Shown here: in pieces, positions 61,135 to 64,000 of the stretch | How the letters are laid out: each line of letters starts with the position of its first letter | How positions within the stretch are numbered: position 1 is the stretch's first letter | The notes under the pieces: model-generated | Told to the model about the DNA's origin: nothing | Databases searched by the model: none | Seen by the model: the letters and a program-made list of their open reading frames with translations, nothing else | Assembly: GCF_027625995.1 (NCBI RefSeq) | Contig: NZ_CP115396.1 | Coordinates: 558,001-622,000 of the forward strand | DNA length: 64,000 nucleotides | DNA from: Hymenobacter yonginensis | Lineage (GTDB): Bacteria > Bacteroidota > Bacteroidia > Cytophagales > Hymenobacteraceae | Reading direction: 5' to 3' | Program-made: the position numbers and the translations under genes

Positions 61135-61904
61135 AGCACGGTTTTTACGGACTCGTTGATGCGCAGGGCGTGCTCGATAACCACCCGCTCCACGCCGGCT
61201 TCCAGGGCGGCAAAGGCGTTATCCAGCTTGGGCACCATGCCGGCCGCAATGACGCCCTCGGCCTTCAGTTGCCGGTACTCAACGACGGTTATCTGCGGAA
61301 TTACGGAGGCGTCATCATCCACGTCGCGCAGCACGCCGTCCTTCTCGAAGCAGTAGTGCAGCTCCACGGCGTAGTGCGGGGCCAGGGCGCAGGCCAGCAC
61401 GCTGGCAATGGTATCGGCGTTGGTGTTGAGCAGCTGGCCCGCGCCGTCGTGGGTGATGGCGCAGAACACGGGCAGCAGGCCGGTTTCCAGCAACTGGCGC
61501 AGCAGGGTCACGTTCACGGCGTCGGCCGGCAGGTCGCCCACGAAGCCGTAGTCGATGTCGCGCACCGGCCGCCGCACGGCCCGGATGGCGTTGCCATCGG
61601 CCCCCGACAAACCCAGCGCATTTACGCCCGCGGCCTGCAGGCCGGCCACCACCTGCTTGTTGGTTTTGCCGGCGTAGAACATGGTTACGATGTCGAGGGT
61701 GGCCGCGTCGGTGATGCGGCGCCCCTGCACCATCTGGGGTTCCTGGCCCAGGTCGCGCAGCATCTGGCTGGCACCTTTGCCGCCGCCGTGCACCAGCACC
61801 TTGCGACCCGGCACCCGCGCCAGCTCCCGCAGAAACCGCTGCAGCTGGGCGTCATCATCAATAATGCCGCCCCCGATTTTAAAAATTTTCAGGCCTTCGC
61901 TCAT
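61122..61904 (-). CDS. argB: Acetylglutamate kinase
   Basis: A 260-residue amino-acid kinase: FKIGGGIID, VLVHGGGKGASQML, GLSGADGNAIRAVRR, LLNTNADTIASVLACAL, and ITVVEYRQLKAEGVIAAGMVPKL. It phosphorylates N-acetylglutamate (or N-succinylglutamate in some Bacteroidota). First gene of the minus-strand arginine unit; the start at ATG 61904 (MSEGLKIF) is clear. Divergent from the GNAT synthase over a 603-base regulatory gap. Confidence 0.94.
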   Translation of the reverse strand: MSEGLKIFKIGGGIIDDDAQLQRFLRELARVPGRKVLVHGGGKGASQMLRDLGQEPQMVQGRRITDAATLDIVTMFYAGKTNKQVVAGLQAAGVNALGLSGADGNAIRAVRRPVRDIDYGFVGDLPADAVNVTLLRQLLETGLLPVFCAITHDGAGQLLNTNADTIASVLACALAPHYAVELHYCFEKDGVLRDVDDDASVIPQITVVEYRQLKAEGVIAAGMVPKLDNAFAALEAGVERVVIEHALRINESVKTVLCRS

Positions 61905-62048
61905 AGGATGCAAGTAGGGAGAAATGCGGCATTGCGCGCCGTACGCTGCCAAAATGGAGCTCGTTGGGCCTCGGTCGCAACCGGGCGGCCTCACTGTTAA
62001 GAAATTTATTTTGCTCCCGGAGCGGCAAAGTTTCCGAAAAAAATCCTC

Positions 62049-62056
62049 TAGTTTTG
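62049..62056 (+). promoter_or_regulatory. -7 element TAGTTTTG of the GNAT-argG unit
   Basis: TAGTTTTG fits TAnnTTTG and would start an mRNA leader of about 450 nt before the GNAT gene, by far the longest in the window. Confidence 0.5.
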
Positions 62057-62507
62057 CAACGATTTAGCGGTTTAAACGATTTAAACCGTGAAAACACTCC
62101 CTCGCCGCCCCGCGGCACCCGTCATGATTCAACTCTCTTCTATTGCGCTTCTGCGACGACCTAGCATGGTCGTGCGAATCATGCCAGCTTAACCGCTGGC
62201 TGCAATAGTACGTCCGGGTTCCGCCTCTACCGCGAACCGACGCCGGGTCCTCCCTCCGGAGCCCACCCCAAGAGACACTTTACGAATCAACCGACCTTAG
62301 TCCGAGTGTAAGCCTTCGTGTGACGTTGCCCGGTATCCGCCGGGATGCCCCGCTCCCCGGCCTGCTGGCCCCACCTTCTTTTTGGGTTTTTGTCGCTATC
62401 GGCGTTGCTGCCTGAGCATAGGCTTTGTCTGGCCCGCGCCGTTCCCCTCCTGCTTTTCGTCTTTCCGAGTCTGCTGCCCAACTCCGGCAGCCCACCGAGC
62501 TTTGACC
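62057..62507 (+). promoter_or_regulatory. Long structured 5' leader of the arginine plus-strand unit
   Basis: The leader holds the 22-codon ORF and several hairpins: CATGATTC (62123-62130) with GAATCATG (62176-62183); ACGACC with GGTCGT inside it; CCAGC-TTAACC-GCTGG over the ORF's stop; GGTTC (62217-62221) with GAACC (62234-62238); and GGTATCC (62332-62338) with GGATGCC (62343-62349). Pyrimidine-rich stretches occur near 62390. An attenuator or riboswitch role is inferred. Confidence 0.45.
62124..62192 (+). CDS. Candidate arginine leader peptide (22 codons)
   Basis: An ATG-to-TAA ORF about 70 bases after the predicted transcription start, containing ALLRRPSM then VVRIMPA. It has three arginines, all encoded by CGA, which is used sparingly in the surrounding genes. 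Two are adjacent and followed by Pro, a context prone to ribosome pausing. The ORF is enclosed by an 8-bp inverted repeat. It precedes the arginine genes by 316 bases. Stalling under low arginyl-tRNA could change the fold downstream; this is a hypothesis. Confidence 0.5.
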   Translation: MIQLSSIALLRRPSMVVRIMPA

Positions 62508-63077
62508 ATGTTCCTACGAGTCGCCGATGCTGCCGATGCGCAGTATGTGGAAACCCTCTGTCAATGGTACGCAGAATCCGCCAAAACCCGCGGCGTCGGC
62601 ATTGCCAAGCGTGATCCTAACTATCTGATTAAGAAGATGGAAAAGGGTGATGCCATCATTGCCTTCATCGATGACCAGCTGGCGGGTTTCTGCTACATCG
62701 AAACCTTCGAGGATGCCAAGTTTGTGGTGAACTCGGGGCTGATTGTAAACACCGAGCTGCGCAAAGAGGGCCTGGGCCGCGCCATTAAGCACCGCGTGTT
62801 TGAGCTGTCGCGCACCAAGTACCCGGCGGCTAAGATCTTCGGTATCACCACTTCGGCGGCCGTGATGAAGATCAACAACGAGCTGGGCTACCGCCCCGTG
62901 ACCTTCCCCGAGCTCACCCAGTCGGACGACTTCTGGAAGGGCTGCTCCAGCTGCAAAAACTACGGTATCCTGATGGAAAACCAGCGCAAAATGTGCCTCT
63001 GCACCGGTATGGTGTACGATACGCTGGACGACAGCTTCACGCAGCAATCCATCGAAATTCTGGAGCAGAAGCACTAA
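62508..63077 (+). CDS. GNAT-family acyltransferase of the arginine cluster (ArgA-like)
   Basis: A 189-residue GNAT enzyme. The acyl-CoA-binding segment is GLIVNTELRKEGLGRAIKH, with FELSRTKYPAAKIFG and INNELGYRPVTF after it. A C-terminal Cys cluster (GCSSCKNYGIL, RKMCLCTGMVYD) is typical of the version found beside argG in Bacteroidota. It is believed to make N-acetylglutamate, in place of a classical ArgA/ArgJ. The start at ATG 62508 is chosen because the longer frame is antisense-like noise in the leader. Confidence 0.88.
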   Translation: MFLRVADAADAQYVETLCQWYAESAKTRGVGIAKRDPNYLIKKMEKGDAIIAFIDDQLAGFCYIETFEDAKFVVNSGLIVNTELRKEGLGRAIKHRVFELSRTKYPAAKIFGITTSAAVMKINNELGYRPVTFPELTQSDDFWKGCSSCKNYGILMENQRKMCLCTGMVYDTLDDSFTQQSIEILEQKH

Positions 63078-63090
63078 TTGGTAGTCACCA

Positions 63091-63270
63091 GAACGTCATG
63101 CTCCATCTGGCGTCCGCTTGCCGAAGCATCTCTACCGCTTCGTTGCAATGGTAATTAATTGGCCAGAGGTAGAGATGCTTCGACTACGCCTCCGGCTTCG
63201 CTCAGCATGACGTTCTTTTTCCCACAACCTCAGCACGCGAGATGCTTCGGCTCCGCCTCTGCATGACGGC
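63091..63270. repeat. Inverted repeat cluster (family D) between GNAT and argG
   Basis: Outer arms GAACGTCATGCT (63091-63102) and AGCATGACGTTC (63204-63215) and inner arms CGAAGCATCTCTACC (63122-63136) and GGTAGAGATGCTTCG (63168-63182) are perfect complements, followed by five Ts. A third, partial module (GAGATGCTTCGGCTCCGCCT, CTGCATGACGG) lies at 63239-63270. It could terminate or attenuate transcription into argG. Confidence 0.9.
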
Positions 63271-63293
63271 CCACTAATACTACACAGCACTCC

Positions 63294-64000
63294 ATGAAAA
63301 AAAAGGTAGTTCTCGCCTATAGCGGCGGCTTGGATACGTCCTATTGCGTGGTGTACCTGACCCGGGAGCTGGGTCTGGAAGTCCACACGGTGATTGTCAA
63401 CTCGGGCGGGTTCTCCCAGGAGGAGCTGGCCGGCATCGAGCAGCGCGCCTACGAAATGGGCTCCACGCGCCACGAGGTGATTGACGTAACCGAGCGGTTC
63501 TACCAGCAGTGCCTGCGCTACCTGCTGGCCGGCAACGTGCTCAAAAACGACACCTACCCGCTGAGCGTGAGTGCCGAGCGCATGTTTCAGAGCCTGGCGC
63601 TGGCCGAATACGCCCGCGAGAACAAGGCCGACTACATTGCCCACGGCAGCACCGGCGCCGGCAACGACCAGGTGCGCTTCGATGTGGCTTTCTCGGTGAT
63701 TTCGCCCGACACCGAAATCATCACGCCCATCCGCGACCTGGGCCTCTCGCGCCAGCAGGAAATCGAGTATCTGCAAGCTAATGGCGTGGAGATGAGCTGG
63801 GAAAAAGCCAAATACTCCATCAACAAAGGCATCTGGGGCACTAGCGTGGGCGGCGTAGAAACCCTGACCTCCCGCCAGGGGCTGCCCGAGTCGGCCTGGC
63901 CGACGCAGCTGAGCCAGCACGAGCCCCAGGAAATCAGCATCACCTTCGAGAAAGGCGAGCCGGTGGCCCTGAACGGCGAAACCATGAAGCCGGTGGACCT
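63294..64000 (+). CDS. argG: Argininosuccinate synthase (3' end beyond the window)
   Basis: The first 235 codons of ArgG. The ATP pyrophosphatase loop VVLAYSGGLDTSYCVVYL, SVSAERMFQSLALAEYAREN, the substrate-binding HGSTGAGNDQVRFD, and SINKGIWGTSVGG are clear. It joins citrulline and aspartate using ATP. The gene is open to the window edge and follows GNAT after a large inverted repeat. The rest of the pathway (argC, argD, argF') would be expected just beyond. Confidence 0.95.
   Translation, partial: MKKKVVLAYSGGLDTSYCVVYLTRELGLEVHTVIVNSGGFSQEELAGIEQRAYEMGSTRHEVIDVTERFYQQCLRYLLAGNVLKNDTYPLSVSAERMFQSLALAEYARENKADYIAHGSTGAGNDQVRFDVAFSVISPDTEIITPIRDLGLSRQQEIEYLQANGVEMSWEKAKYSINKGIWGTSVGGVETLTSRQGLPESAWPTQLSQHEPQEISITFEKGEPVALNGETMKPVD

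Overview
The window is ordinary chromosome from a GC-rich member of the Bacteroidota, most likely Hymenobacter or a close Cytophagales relative. Four things point there. A Por/T9SS-type C-terminal sorting tail is present (12224-13078). The arginine genes are of the Bacteroidota type, with a GNAT-family acetyltransferase next to argG. Promoters carry the Bacteroidota -7 element TAnnTTTG with no evident Shine-Dalgarno sequences. Coding is GC-rich, with many GC-rich antisense shadow ORFs. Many loci are single genes or two-gene units separated by hairpin terminators; there is no prophage, transposase, rRNA operon or CRISPR array.

Layout: 0.1-9 kb holds an MFS exporter, a Bax-inhibitor-1 protein, an M61 peptidase, a frameshifted surface-protein gene, a methyltransferase, and two PAP2 phosphatases on either side of tRNA-Leu(CAG). 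9-16.8 kb holds a GAF protein, lipoproteins, a T9SS cargo protein, a dicarboxylate symporter and a dipeptide epimerase. 17-20.6 kb is a two-gene type I export system (C39-domain ABC transporter plus HlyD adaptor) whose peptidase domain has Arg where the catalytic His is expected. 21-26.4 kb has a MarR-YceI pair, orphan proteins and a DPP-IV-like peptidase. 26.6-38.9 kb is housekeeping: clpS, recR, a composite glycosyltransferase, an aspartate aminotransferase, heptose kinase, hemE, marC, purE and dnaK. 39.4-46.5 kb has an AraC regulator, a CPBP protease, an alpha/beta hydrolase, an RluE-like pseudouridine synthase and a large VWA-like membrane protein. 46.5-52 kb carries ackA and pta, separated by a DUF808 protein and an AT-rich lipoprotein gene flanked by attC-like sequence. 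52-58.5 kb has a permuted NlpC/P60 hydrolase, fabG, a geranylgeranyl-reductase-like flavoprotein, a TPR lipoprotein and lpdA. 58.6-64 kb is an arginine cluster: argB-argE-argH on the minus strand, and GNAT synthase-argG on the plus strand (argG runs off the end).

The most unusual content lies between genes. At least eight large inverted-pair repeats fill intergenic gaps. Two families (three copies each) have arms that are themselves palindromic, giving a twin-hairpin architecture. One gap between convergent genes (55756-55835) is a perfect 34-bp-arm palindrome that includes both stop codons. Several genes have the -7 element exactly four bases upstream of ATG, predicting leaderless mRNAs. The plus-strand arginine unit has a roughly 450-nt leader containing a 22-codon ORF with three CGA arginine codons, a candidate attenuator. 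The AT-rich lipoprotein gene at 49324-49797 looks like a captured integron-type cassette.
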